Source: Actinomycetospora lemnae (GTDB taxonomy: Bacteria > Actinomycetota > Actinomycetes > Mycobacteriales > Pseudonocardiaceae). Taken from it: DNA of 64,000 bases. Every line of letters begins with the position of its first letter. Positions within the stretch are counted from its first letter, which is position 1. The notes under the pieces are model-generated. The model had not been told where the DNA came from. It made no database searches and was given only the letters and a program-made list of their open reading frames with translations. This document shows, in pieces, positions 46,963 to 55,445 of the stretch. The position numbers and the translations under genes were made by a program. Where the stretch lies: assembly GCF_028737315.1 (NCBI RefSeq), contig NZ_JAQZAO010000002.1, positions 610,909 through 674,908 of the forward strand, in the 5' to 3' direction.

Positions 46963-47936
46963 CGGTCACTCCCCGGTACGGCACTGTCGAAATTGGTCCG
47001 GGCGAGGTCGGCGGCGCCGACCATGCCGGATTCCCACCCGAGCTCCGCGAGCCGTACCTCGGCGACGGGCCGGTGGCCGCGTCCCGTGAGGTTGGCCCGG
47101 AAGACCTCCTCCACCCGGCCCCGCAGCACCTCGCCCGCGGCGGACACGCCGCCGCCGATGACGAAGAGCGTGGGGTCGAGCACCGCCGCGAGCTGGGCGA
47201 GACCGAGGCCGATCCAGCGGCCGATCTCGTCGAAGCAGTGCAGCGCGCCCACGTCGCCCTGCTGGGCGGTCGCGGTGACCATCTCCCCGGTGATCGCCTC
47301 GGGGTCGCCGCCGGCCGCCGCGATGAGGCCCGCGGCGAAGGCCGGCGAGTGCCGGGCGATCTCGAGGGCCTCGGTGAGCAGCGCGCGCCCCGACCCGTAC
47401 TGCTCCCAGCAGCCCTGCAGCCCGCAGCCGCACCGGCGCCCGTACGGGACCATGGTGATGTGGCCGATCTCCGCGGCCACCCCGAACCCGCCACGCACCA
47501 GCCGCCCGCCGGTGACGATGCCGCCGCCCACGCCGGTGCCGATGGTGATGGCGACGAGGTCGTCGTGGTCGCGGCCCGCCCCGAAGCGGGACTCCGCCCA
47601 GGCGACGGCGTTCGCGTCGTTCTCGACGACCACCGGCAGGTCGAGGGCCACGGAGAGCTGGCCGCGCAGGTCCTCGTCGCGCCACGCGAGGTTCGGCGCG
47701 AACATCACCTTCGCGCGGCCCGCGTCGACGAAGCCGGCCGCGCCGATGCCGACACCGACGATCTCGTGACCGCTGCGCAGCTCCCGCACCGCGTCGGCGA
47801 TGGCCTCGAGCACCATCCGTGTGTCGGTCGCCGGGGTCTCCCGGCGGGTCGAGGCGATCAGCTTGCCCGCCTCGTCGACGACCCCCGCCGCGATCTTGGT
47901 GCCACCGACGTCGACGCCGACGGTCAGCTCGCTCAT
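46959..47936 (-). CDS. glcK: ROK family glucokinase
   Basis: Phosphorylates glucose to glucose-6-P with ATP. 325 residues: N-terminal ATP motif VGVDVGGTKIAAGVV, ENDANAVAWAESRFG with the catalytic Asp, EIGHITM, and the ROK zinc motif CGCGLQGCWEQYGSG. No HTH domain, so it is an enzyme rather than a regulator, unlike the ROK protein at 52485-53672. ATGA overlaps on both sides. Confidence 0.93.
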   Translation of the reverse strand: MSELTVGVDVGGTKIAAGVVDEAGKLIASTRRETPATDTRMVLEAIADAVRELRSGHEIVGVGIGAAGFVDAGRAKVMFAPNLAWRDEDLRGQLSVALDLPVVVENDANAVAWAESRFGAGRDHDDLVAITIGTGVGGGIVTGGRLVRGGFGVAAEIGHITMVPYGRRCGCGLQGCWEQYGSGRALLTEALEIARHSPAFAAGLIAAAGGDPEAITGEMVTATAQQGDVGALHCFDEIGRWIGLGLAQLAAVLDPTLFVIGGGVSAAGEVLRGRVEEVFRANLTGRGHRPVAEVRLAELGWESGMVGAADLARTNFDSAVPGSDR

Positions 47937-48697
47937 GACTTCTTCACCAGCTCCCCGCGCGCGAGTGCGGACAGGTCGATCTCGCCCATGTCGGTGACGA
48001 CGACGTCGGCCCCCTCGGCGGCCAGCGCGTCGACGTCGTCGGCACGGGACACCCCGAGCGCACCGAACCCGCCGGCCTTCGCCGCCTGGATGCCGTTGAC
48101 CGCGTCCTCCGCGACGAACGCGTTCGCGGGCTCGACGCCGAGCTCGGACGCGGCGGTCAGGAAGATCTCCGGGTTGGGCTTGCCCTGCGCGAAGTCGCGG
48201 CCGGAGACGTCGACGTCGAAGTAGCCGTGCAGGTTCCCCTCGGCGCCGAAGCGCGACAGGTCGACGCGCTCGAGGAACAGCTTGGCGTTCTTCGACGACG
48301 ACGCCGCGGCGATCGGGATGCCGGACTGCTTGACGCTCACCACGAACTGCACGGCGTCGTCATAGGCCGAGAAGCGCCCCTCGGAGATCAGCCGGATGAT
48401 CATCTCCTGCTTGTACTCGCCGTACTCCTGCACGCGCCGCTCGATGTCGGGGACGCCGAAGTACTCGAGCGCCGCGGTCGCGCCGGCCGTGCGCGGCTTG
48501 CCCGACATCCGCTCGTGGTAGAGCGTCGGCGTGAACTTCTCCGGCGACCAGCTCGTCTGGTCGACGATGTCCGACCACGGGCCCTCCATGAGCTCGCGCA
48601 GGGACTCGCGCCAGGCCTCCTCGTGCGGCGAGTCGACGAGGACCCCGTCCACGTCGAAGATCGCTCCGCCGAATCCGGACCGTGCCGTGCCGCTCAT
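47933..48697 (-). CDS. pgmB: Beta-phosphoglucomutase-like HAD phosphatase/mutase
   Basis: 254 residues. HAD motifs: FDVDGVLVDSP with the two catalytic Asp, AAASSSKNAK (motif II), GKPNPEIFL (motif III lysine) and FVAEDAVNGIQAA (motif IV). The DxDGVL(V/T)D form and cap size fit beta-phosphoglucomutase, which turns beta-glucose-1-P into glucose-6-P. It overlaps the GH65 phosphorylase gene (ATGA), whose product would supply beta-glucose-1-P; this pairing makes the mutase role likely. Confidence 0.88.
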   Translation of the reverse strand: MSGTARSGFGGAIFDVDGVLVDSPHEEAWRESLRELMEGPWSDIVDQTSWSPEKFTPTLYHERMSGKPRTAGATAALEYFGVPDIERRVQEYGEYKQEMIIRLISEGRFSAYDDAVQFVVSVKQSGIPIAAASSSKNAKLFLERVDLSRFGAEGNLHGYFDVDVSGRDFAQGKPNPEIFLTAASELGVEPANAFVAEDAVNGIQAAKAGGFGALGVSRADDVDALAAEGADVVVTDMGEIDLSALARGELVKKS

Positions 48698-51345
48698 GCG
48701 CCGTTCCCTTCGTGGTCGTGCCCGCCGGTGGTCGTCGAGATGGGGGCGGTGCCGTCGTCCCCCGCGCCGGACGTCACGGTCGCGGCCGTGGAGGAGCCCG
48801 CACGGATGCGGCCGTCGGGGTCGAGGGGCACCGTCCACTCCTGGCCGGCGCCGAGCTCGCGCACCTCGTCGCCGAGGCCGATGCGCACCGGGTGGCTGAA
48901 GCCCTCGGACTGCACGGCGACGGTGAGCGCGCCGTCGCCCACCGAGACGCGCAGCGTCGTGCCCTGGAACACCAGCGAGAGCGCGAGCCCGTCGAGGCGC
49001 GGCGTCAGGCGCGGCGAGAACGTCAGCACGCCGTCGCGGGCCCCGGCACCGAGGTAGGCCCGCTGGAGCAGGTCGAGGGTCCCCGACATGACCCCCATGT
49101 GGATGCCCTCCTTGGTGGTGCCGCCCTGCACGTCGCCGATGTCGGACTCGACGGCGACGAGGAAGCGCTCCCAGGAGCTCTCGGGATCGATGCCGGCCAG
49201 CACCGCGGCGTGCGCGACGAGCGAGAGCGTCGAGCCGTGCGAGGTGCGGCGGTCGTAGTAGGCGATGGTGCGCCGCGCGAGGTCGCCGTCGTCGGCGATC
49301 TCGTCGTAGCCGAGCCGGGAGAAGATCTCACGCAGCTCGTCGTCGCCGAACAGGAAGAACAGCATGACCGCGTCGGCCTGCTTGGCGAGCTTGTAGCGGT
49401 CGGGGTCGTCACCCTCGGCCTTGAGGATGCGGTCCATCCGCTGGATGTTCTTGTGCCGCGACCGGTAGCCCTCCCAGTCGAGCTCGGTGAGCGCCTCGTA
49501 GCCCTCGAACTGGGTGATCACCGCGTGGCCGTCGTCGTCGAGGTGGGTCGGCACCATCATCGACGTGCACATCTCCGACCAGCGCGTGATCTCGTCGTCG
49601 GTGATGCCGAGGCGGCTGCGCAGCGCGCGGCGGCGGCTCTTGGGCAGCAGCGCGAGCACCTTCGGCGCGGTCGCGCAGATCCACGCCACCATGACGTTGG
49701 TGTAGGCGTTGTTGCGCAGCCCGCCGTCCTCGGCGCCCGGGTAGCGCTCGTGGAACTCGTCGGGCCCCATCACGCCGTGGATCTCGTAGCGGCCGGTGTT
49801 CGGGTTCCGGTGCGCGATCGAGGCCCAGAACCGGGCGATCTCGAGCATGAGCTCGGCGCCGTAGTCGCGCAGGAACTCGAGGTCGTCGGTGGCCTGGTAG
49901 TACTGCCAGACGTTGTAGAAGATCGCCGCGTTGACGTGGCGCTGGTTGTGGGAGTGGTCGGGGTCCCACTGGCCCGAGAGCGGGTTGAGGTGGACGACCT
50001 GCGTCTCCTCGGTGCCGTCGCTGCCCGACTGCCAGGGGAACATCGCCCCGCGGTAGCCGGCCTCGGCCGCGGCCGCGCGGGCCTCGGCGAGGCGGCGGTA
50101 GCGGTACATCAGGAGGCCGCGGGTGATCTCCGGCAGGCGGTAGTTGAGGAACGGGTAGACGTAGAGCTCGTCCCAGAACACGTGCCCGCGGTAGGCCTCG
50201 CCGTTGAGCCCGCGGGCGGGGACGCCCGCGTCGTGGCGCGCGGTGTGCCGCGAGCACACCTGCAGCACGTGGGCCATGTGGAAGCGCAGCAGCAGCTGGA
50301 CGCGCGGCTCGCGCGGCACCTCGAGGTCGCAGACGTCCCAGTACTCGTCCCAGGCGTCGACGTGCTCGGCGAGGCAGCCGGCGAAGTCGGGGTAGCGCTC
50401 GACGTGGCGGCCGGCCGCGGTCAGCGTCTCGGTGATCGCGTTGTCGTGGCTGGTGAAGAACGAGACGATCTTCTCGACCCGCACGGTCTCGCCCTCGGTG
50501 ACGTCGAGGTCGAGCACCTGCTGGACGTAGTCGTTCATCTGGTGGAGCGTGCGGGCGGGCTCGATCTTCTCCCAGCCGCGGCCCCGGCCCCGGTAGACCC
50601 GCGTGCGGGCGGCCTCGGAGACGTAGAGGTTCGACTGCCGGGTCCGCACCTTCAGCGCGATGATCTCCGGCCCGAACGTCCGCGGGGTGACGGGGTCGAG
50701 GTGGCGGCCCTCGAGGTCGCGGTAGCGGGCGACCATGGTGTTGTCGACGCGGCCGTCGATCGCCGAGACGATCCCGATGCGGCCCGACCAGTTCTCGGCG
50801 GTGACCGTCCACTCCATCGCCGCCTGGTGGCTGTGGGCCATCGAGACGAAGCGCCGGCTCTGCAGCGTCGTCTCGCGCCCGGCCCGGTCGCGGAAGCGGA
50901 AGACGCGGCTGACGGTCGCGGTGCGGATGTCGTAGGAGTGCCGGTAGTCCAGCACCTCGACGTTGTCGAGGCGGATGGCCTCCTCGCCCTCGATGCGCAG
51001 CTTGAGGACGAGCCAGTTCGGCAGGTTGACGAGGTCCTCGTTGAGGACCGGGCGGCCGCCGAGGATGGTCGTCTCGCGGTTGTAGGCGCCGTGGGCGTAG
51101 GTGCCGGCGTAGTGCCGGGGCGCGTCGGTGTCCTCCCACTCGGCCGCGCCGCGGGTGCAGAAGTAGCCGTTGCCGGTGCTGGTCAGCGCCTCGCGCAGGC
51201 CCTCGTCGTCGGGCTCGAGGCCGGTCCAGGTGAGCGTGAAGTCGTCGGCGACGGCGCCGCCGGGCAGGACGTCGGACGACGACGGCGTGCTCCGGCCGTC
51301 GGTCGTGGTGCTGGGGGTCTGGTCTTCGGTCGTCGTCGTGGTCAC
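48694..51345 (-). CDS. GH65 glycoside phosphorylase, probable trehalose/kojibiose phosphorylase
   Basis: 883 residues. N-terminal beta-sandwich (LTSTGNGYFCTRGAAEWEDTD), then an (alpha/alpha)6 barrel with the general acid Glu in GVMGPDEFHERYPG near 526 and the substrate loop FWDELYVYPFLNYRLPE. A phosphate-binding stretch is KEGIHMGVMSGTLDLLQ. Inverting phosphorolysis gives beta-glucose-1-P plus a sugar. Trehalose is the best guess because otsB is next door; kojibiose or maltose cannot be excluded. The first 25 residues are Thr/Ser-rich and probably disordered. GTG 51345 has GGAGA upstream. Confidence 0.88.
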   Translation of the reverse strand: MTTTTTEDQTPSTTTDGRSTPSSSDVLPGGAVADDFTLTWTGLEPDDEGLREALTSTGNGYFCTRGAAEWEDTDAPRHYAGTYAHGAYNRETTILGGRPVLNEDLVNLPNWLVLKLRIEGEEAIRLDNVEVLDYRHSYDIRTATVSRVFRFRDRAGRETTLQSRRFVSMAHSHQAAMEWTVTAENWSGRIGIVSAIDGRVDNTMVARYRDLEGRHLDPVTPRTFGPEIIALKVRTRQSNLYVSEAARTRVYRGRGRGWEKIEPARTLHQMNDYVQQVLDLDVTEGETVRVEKIVSFFTSHDNAITETLTAAGRHVERYPDFAGCLAEHVDAWDEYWDVCDLEVPREPRVQLLLRFHMAHVLQVCSRHTARHDAGVPARGLNGEAYRGHVFWDELYVYPFLNYRLPEITRGLLMYRYRRLAEARAAAAEAGYRGAMFPWQSGSDGTEETQVVHLNPLSGQWDPDHSHNQRHVNAAIFYNVWQYYQATDDLEFLRDYGAELMLEIARFWASIAHRNPNTGRYEIHGVMGPDEFHERYPGAEDGGLRNNAYTNVMVAWICATAPKVLALLPKSRRRALRSRLGITDDEITRWSEMCTSMMVPTHLDDDGHAVITQFEGYEALTELDWEGYRSRHKNIQRMDRILKAEGDDPDRYKLAKQADAVMLFFLFGDDELREIFSRLGYDEIADDGDLARRTIAYYDRRTSHGSTLSLVAHAAVLAGIDPESSWERFLVAVESDIGDVQGGTTKEGIHMGVMSGTLDLLQRAYLGAGARDGVLTFSPRLTPRLDGLALSLVFQGTTLRVSVGDGALTVAVQSEGFSHPVRIGLGDEVRELGAGQEWTVPLDPDGRIRAGSSTAATVTSGAGDDGTAPISTTTGGHDHEGNGA

Positions 51346-51410
51346 GGACGTCTCCGGTCTCCAGGAGCGGGCGGCGGGTCGTGGGAGCGGGCTCGGCAGG
51401 GCCGGCGGAC

Positions 51411-52307
51411 TCAGCGGGCGAGGCCGTCGAGGAAGCGGGCGACCTCGTCGACCGTGGCGAGCACGGCCGTCGCGGCGGTGTCGCGCGACGGCGCATCGGA
51501 CGGGTCGATGACGAGGATGCCCAGTCCGGGCTCGCGGTGATCACCATCGCCGCTCCCCCGGGCGGCGAGCGCGCGGAAGGCGTCCTCGTCGGTGATGTCG
51601 TCGCCGAGGTAGATCGGCACGCTGGGTCGACCGTCTGGCGCGGGGTGGTCCAGGTCGAGGACGCCGATGAGGTGCTCGACGGCCTTGCCCTTGTTCCAGT
51701 CGATCTTCGGCTGGATCTCGTGGACGAACTTGCCCGGCGTGACGCGCAGCCGGCCGGGGTGCTCGGCGAGGACCGCGTCGACGAGCTCCTGCACGCGCGG
51801 GCGGTCGGCGTCGGCGACGTGCCGGTCGTGCACGGCGACCGAGGCGTGCTTGGGCTCGACCTGCGTGCCCTCGATCGCCGCGGCGCCGGTGCGGACCCGC
51901 TCGGTGACCTCGGCGACCAGGTCCTCCCAGCCGCGCGAGGCCTCGTGCTCGATGACGCCGCGCTGCGGGTCGTGGATGTCGAAGCCGTGGCTGCCGGCGA
52001 TGACGAGGTCGTCGACGCCGGACAGCTCGGCGACGACGGCCCGGTCGCGTCCCGAGACGATGCACACCGGGCAGCGGGCCGCGAGTGAGCGCAGCACGTC
52101 GCGCATCGCGTCGCTCATGATCGCGTCCTCGGGCCGCGGCACGATCGGGGTGAGCACCCCGTCGTAGTCGAGGAAGACCGCGGGGCGGCGCCCGGCCAGG
52201 CGCTGCGACACCTCGGGGGCGTCGAGCGCGTGCGGCAACCGGTCCGCCGTCGTGGTGACGGGCGCGCCGCGCTGCGGAGCCCGCCCGTCGTCTGCGGGCA
52301 CGGTCAC
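51411..52307 (-). CDS. otsB: Trehalose-6-phosphate phosphatase
   Basis: Removes phosphate from trehalose-6-P. 298 residues from GTG 52307, chosen because GGAGG lies six bases upstream; earlier in-frame starts lack a ribosome site. HAD motifs: FLDYDGVLTPIVPRPEDA near 42, CIVSGRDRAVV, GSHGFDI, KASVAVHDR and LGDDITDEDAF near 238. No otsA (trehalose-6-P synthase) is in the window. In M. tuberculosis OtsB1 (Rv2006) mutase-like HAD, phosphatase and GH65 domains are one polypeptide; here the equivalent parts are three adjacent genes. Confidence 0.9.
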   Translation of the reverse strand: MTVPADDGRAPQRGAPVTTTADRLPHALDAPEVSQRLAGRRPAVFLDYDGVLTPIVPRPEDAIMSDAMRDVLRSLAARCPVCIVSGRDRAVVAELSGVDDLVIAGSHGFDIHDPQRGVIEHEASRGWEDLVAEVTERVRTGAAAIEGTQVEPKHASVAVHDRHVADADRPRVQELVDAVLAEHPGRLRVTPGKFVHEIQPKIDWNKGKAVEHLIGVLDLDHPAPDGRPSVPIYLGDDITDEDAFRALAARGSGDGDHREPGLGILVIDPSDAPSRDTAATAVLATVDEVARFLDGLAR

Positions 52308-52355
52308 GAGGGGCCTCCGCATCTCGGGGCGCCGGTGTCGTGTGATGCGAACCAC

Positions 52356-52384
52356 AGGCTAGGACGGCACCCGGACGTCGTCAA
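52356..52384 (-). promoter_or_regulatory. Promoter of the otsB-GH65-pgmB-glcK-porter operon
   Basis: On the coding strand TTGACG (52384-52379), a 17-bp spacer, then TAGCCT (52361-52356), about 50 bp before the otsB GTG. This is the best -35/-10 pair seen in the window. Confidence 0.65.
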
Positions 52385-52393
52385 CGGATGAAC
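52380..52393. promoter_or_regulatory. Candidate ROK operator over the -35 of the trehalose operon
   Basis: Coding-strand GTTCAT-CCG-TTGAC shares the GTTCAT half-site with the perfect palindrome at 53667-53681 and covers the -35, so bound repressor would block the promoter. The second half is degenerate. Confidence 0.4.
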
Positions 52394-52484
52394 ACAGCGT
52401 CGCGCATCCTGGACCACCAGGGCCCCGCCCGCACGCTGGGACACCACCCGTCCGGAGCGTTCCGCCGGCCGGTGGAGCGCGCGC

Positions 52485-53672
52485 TCAGACGGCGCAGCGG
52501 TCGAGCGCGAGCGCGAGCGCCCCCAGCACCGGCGCGTGCTCGGCGAGCTCGGCGACGACCACGTCGGCGGTGCGCGTGGTGCCGGGCAGCGCGGCCGCCC
52601 CGAGTGCGGCGTGCAACGGGCCCAGCAGCAGGTCACCGGCCTGGGCGAGCTCCCCGCCGACGACGATGCGCCGCGGGGTCAGCACGGTGCACAGGCCGGC
52701 GAGCGCGACCCCGACGTGGTGCCCGGTGTCGGCGAGGACCCGGGCCGAGGGCGCGTCGCCGTCGCGGGCGCGGGCGACCACGTCGGCGACCGTGAGCGGG
52801 GCACCGAGCAGCGGCTCGAGCATGGCGGTCACGGTGCGCGTCGACACCAGGGTCTCGAGGCAGCCACGGTGCCCGCACCGGCACACCGCCGCGAACCGGT
52901 CCCCCGGGTCGACGGCGACGTGGCCGATCTCGCCGGCGGTGCCGTCGGGACCGCGGTAGAGCCGGCCGTCCAGGACCAGGCCGGCGCCGACCCCGTCGGA
53001 GAGCTTGAGGAAGATCCCGTCGTCGACCCCCCGCAGGGCGCCCCACCGCTGCTCGGCCAGGGTGCCGAGGGTCGCGTCGTTGTCCACCCAGCTCGGCACG
53101 CCGAGGTGCTCGGCGACCCGGCCGGCCACGGGCACGCCCACCCAGCCGGGCAGCACCCCGGAGGCGCCGACGGCCCCGGTCGCGAGGTCGAGCGGGGCGG
53201 GCAGCCCGAGGACGGCCCCCCGCAGCGCGGCGCGCCGGGCCCCGGCCTCGTCCAGCGCCCGCTCGAGCAGGTCGGCGGCCGTGGCCAGGCCGTCGGCGAC
53301 CCCGTGGCCGTCGGGCAGGTCCGCGCGCACCTCGGTGCGCTCGGGGGCCGCGGCGACGGCCGGGGCGGCGACGTCGGCCAGCGCCACGCGCACGTGCCGG
53401 TGCCCGACGTCGATGCCGGCCACGACGCCGGCCCCGCGGACCAGGCGGACCGCGCGCACCCGGCGCCCCCCGCGGACCTCGTCACCGGCCGCGAGCACGC
53501 CGGCGGCGCCGAGGTCGCGCACGATGTTCGACACCGTCGCCGGCGCCAGGCCGGTGACCGCGGCGATCTCGGCCTGGGTCGGGGCCCCGCCCGCGCGCAC
53601 GGCGTCGAGCACCCGGCGGCGGTTCGCGTCGCGCAGGCCGGCCGGCGAGCCGGGGCGTGACGCCGTGTTCAT
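52485..53672 (-). CDS. ROK family transcriptional repressor (NagC/XylR-like)
   Basis: 395 residues from ATG 53672. An N-terminal MarR-like HTH (ANRRRVLDAVRAGGAPTQAEIAAVTGLAPATVSNIVRDL, about 15-55; quoted in parts as PTQAEIAAVTGLAPATVS) is fused to a ROK sugar-kinase-like domain (GIDVGHRHVRVALADV, WVDNDATLGTLAEQ, EIGHVAVDPG and the zinc motif CRCGHRGCLETLV). Likely senses glucose or a glucoside and represses the downstream operon and itself. A perfect palindrome overlaps its start codon. First gene of the cassette after patA in the inverted backbone. Confidence 0.88.
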   Translation of the reverse strand: MNTASRPGSPAGLRDANRRRVLDAVRAGGAPTQAEIAAVTGLAPATVSNIVRDLGAAGVLAAGDEVRGGRRVRAVRLVRGAGVVAGIDVGHRHVRVALADVAAPAVAAAPERTEVRADLPDGHGVADGLATAADLLERALDEAGARRAALRGAVLGLPAPLDLATGAVGASGVLPGWVGVPVAGRVAEHLGVPSWVDNDATLGTLAEQRWGALRGVDDGIFLKLSDGVGAGLVLDGRLYRGPDGTAGEIGHVAVDPGDRFAAVCRCGHRGCLETLVSTRTVTAMLEPLLGAPLTVADVVARARDGDAPSARVLADTGHHVGVALAGLCTVLTPRRIVVGGELAQAGDLLLGPLHAALGAAALPGTTRTADVVVAELAEHAPVLGALALALDRCAV

Positions 53673-53681
53673 GAGATGAAC
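53667..53681. promoter_or_regulatory. Palindrome GTTCAT-N3-ATGAAC overlapping the ROK start codon
   Basis: GTTCAT-GAG-ATGAAC, a perfect 6-3-6 palindrome across the ATG of the ROK regulator; a likely autoregulatory operator. Confidence 0.6.
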
Positions 53682-53802
53682 TCTACCGCGCGCACGTGTG
53701 CTCCACGTCACCTCGTCCGCGAACGACGACACACCGACGCGGAGCGCCCGTCCGTTCCGCGACGTCGCATGCTCCCCACGACACGACCCGCCGGCGAGCC
53801 GG

Positions 53803-54729
53803 TCAGGCCGGGTCGGTCCAGATGCGCTGGAGCATGTGCCAGTCCTCGGGGTGCTCGGCGATGTCGCCGGCGAAGGCGTCCGCGACCCGCTGGGTGGCCG
53901 CGGGCACGGCCTCGCGGCCGGGCACGGGGACGGGCGGGTGGATGCGGAAGTGCCAGCCCTCCTCCCCCGTGACCGGATCCGTGCTGAACCACAGCCCGAC
54001 CGGCAGGAGCGCCGCGCCGGTGGTCGCGGCCAACGAGGCGGGGCCGGGCGGCATCGTGGCCCGCGCGCCGAAGAACGTGACGGGCACGCCGTGGGCGGAG
54101 AGGTCGCGGTCGGCCACCAGGCACACCACCCGGCCCTCGCGCAGGGCCCGCAGGAGCCCGCGCACGGGGGCCTCGCCGCCGGTCATGGGCAGGATCTCGA
54201 AGCCCAGCGACTCGCGGTAGGCGACGAACCGCTCGTAGAGCGACTCGGGCTTCAACCGCTCCGCGACCGTGGTGAAGCGCCCCGAGTGCGCCACCAGCCA
54301 GAGCCCGGCCATGTCCCAGTTGCCCGAGTGCGGCAGGGCGACGACCGCGCCCTTCCCGGCGGCCAGCGCCGCGTCGAGGTGCTCCTGCCCCTCCACCACG
54401 GGCCGGCGCGCGAGCACCGCGTGGTCCGTGCCGGGCAGGCGGAAGGCCTCGCGCCAGTACCGGGCGTACGACCGCAGCGCGGCGCGGGTGAGGGCGTCGA
54501 GCGCCTCGGGACCCAGGTCGGGGCGCACGCGGGCGAGGTTGGCGCGCAGCCGCCGGGTGCCCGGCCCGCCGCGGCGCGCCGCGAGGTCGGCCCCGGCACG
54601 GAACGCCCACCGCGCCACGGGCTCCGGGATCGTGCGCACCAGGCGCCACCCCGCGGCGTAGCCGAGCTCGCCCGCGCGCTCCGCCACCTGCGACCGCAGG
54701 GCGGGCAGCGACAGGGTCCGCGCGCTCAC
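53803..54729 (-). CDS. patA: Phosphatidylinositol mannoside acyltransferase PatA
   Basis: Acylates the mannose of PIM1/PIM2 with palmitoyl-CoA at the inner membrane. 308 residues of the LpxL/HtrB acyltransferase family. The H-x4-D catalytic motif is in VALPHSGNWDMAG near 131-136, with ERLKPESLYERFVAYRESLGFEILP and VCLVADRDLSAHGVPVTFFG as further hallmarks. GTG 54729 overlaps the pgsA stop (GTGA). In relatives pimA follows at once; here the trehalose cassette intervenes. Confidence 0.93.
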   Translation of the reverse strand: MSARTLSLPALRSQVAERAGELGYAAGWRLVRTIPEPVARWAFRAGADLAARRGGPGTRRLRANLARVRPDLGPEALDALTRAALRSYARYWREAFRLPGTDHAVLARRPVVEGQEHLDAALAAGKGAVVALPHSGNWDMAGLWLVAHSGRFTTVAERLKPESLYERFVAYRESLGFEILPMTGGEAPVRGLLRALREGRVVCLVADRDLSAHGVPVTFFGARATMPPGPASLAATTGAALLPVGLWFSTDPVTGEEGWHFRIHPPVPVPGREAVPAATQRVADAFAGDIAEHPEDWHMLQRIWTDPA

Positions 54730-55445
54730 GGCGTGCCCCCCGCCCCGTCGTCCGGGGTCGTCCGGCGGGGCTCGGCGGACTCGGCCGGCTCCCCGGGCTC
54801 ACCGGACTGCTGCCGCTCCGGGGTGTGTCCGGTGGCCGCGCCGTACTGGTCGCGGGCGCTGCGCCACACGGCGACGACCCGCTGCCCGACCGTGATCACC
54901 GACCCGACCGCGAGCAGCCACAGCGCCACATCGAGGGCGTAGGGCACGCCGAGGCCGACGAGGCCGCAGCCGCCGAGCCCGAGGATGAGCCGCTCCGCGC
55001 GCTCGACCAGGCCACCGTCGGCGCGCAGGCCGGCCGCCTCGGCGCGCGCCTTGATGTACGAGATGAGCTGGCCGGTGATGAGGCAGGTGAGCGCGAGCGC
55101 GGCGAGCAGGGGCCGGTCGACGGTGAACGCCCACCACGCGATGCCGGCGAACACCGCGCCGTCCACGAGCCGGTCGCCGACGGAGTCGAGCACGCCCCCG
55201 AAGGGACTCTTCACCCCCCGGGCGCGGGCCATCGCGCCGTCGAGCACGTCCAGCATCGCGAAGCCCCACACGATCAGCGACGCCGCGAACAGGTGTCCGG
55301 TGGGGATGAGCAGCAGGGCCGAGGCGGTCGACGCGACCGTGCCGAAGATCGTGACGGCGTCCGGGTGGATGCCGCGGCGGACCAGCCACGCCGCCGTCGG
55401 CTCGACCCCGCCCCTCATCGCGGCGCGGGCCCACTCGTTGATCAC
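54726..55445 (-). CDS. pgsA: Phosphatidylinositol phosphate synthase (CDP-alcohol phosphatidyltransferase)
   Basis: Joins CDP-diacylglycerol and inositol phosphate, giving the PI backbone of PIMs. 239 residues, several membrane spans. The signature D-x2-D-G-x2-A-R-x8-G-x3-D-x3-D is read in DVLDGAMARARGVKSPFGG then VLDSVGDRLVDG near 66-95. GTG 55445 overlaps the HIT stop (GTGA). The C-terminal 35 residues are Pro/Glu/Ser-rich and hydrophilic. Confidence 0.93.
   Translation of the reverse strand: MINEWARAAMRGGVEPTAAWLVRRGIHPDAVTIFGTVASTASALLLIPTGHLFAASLIVWGFAMLDVLDGAMARARGVKSPFGGVLDSVGDRLVDGAVFAGIAWWAFTVDRPLLAALALTCLITGQLISYIKARAEAAGLRADGGLVERAERLILGLGGCGLVGLGVPYALDVALWLLAVGSVITVGQRVVAVWRSARDQYGAATGHTPERQQSGEPGEPAESAEPRRTTPDDGAGGTP

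Noticed and set aside
52485..53672. Second glucokinase
   Set aside because: An N-terminal MarR-like HTH and weak kinase residues mark it as a ROK repressor.
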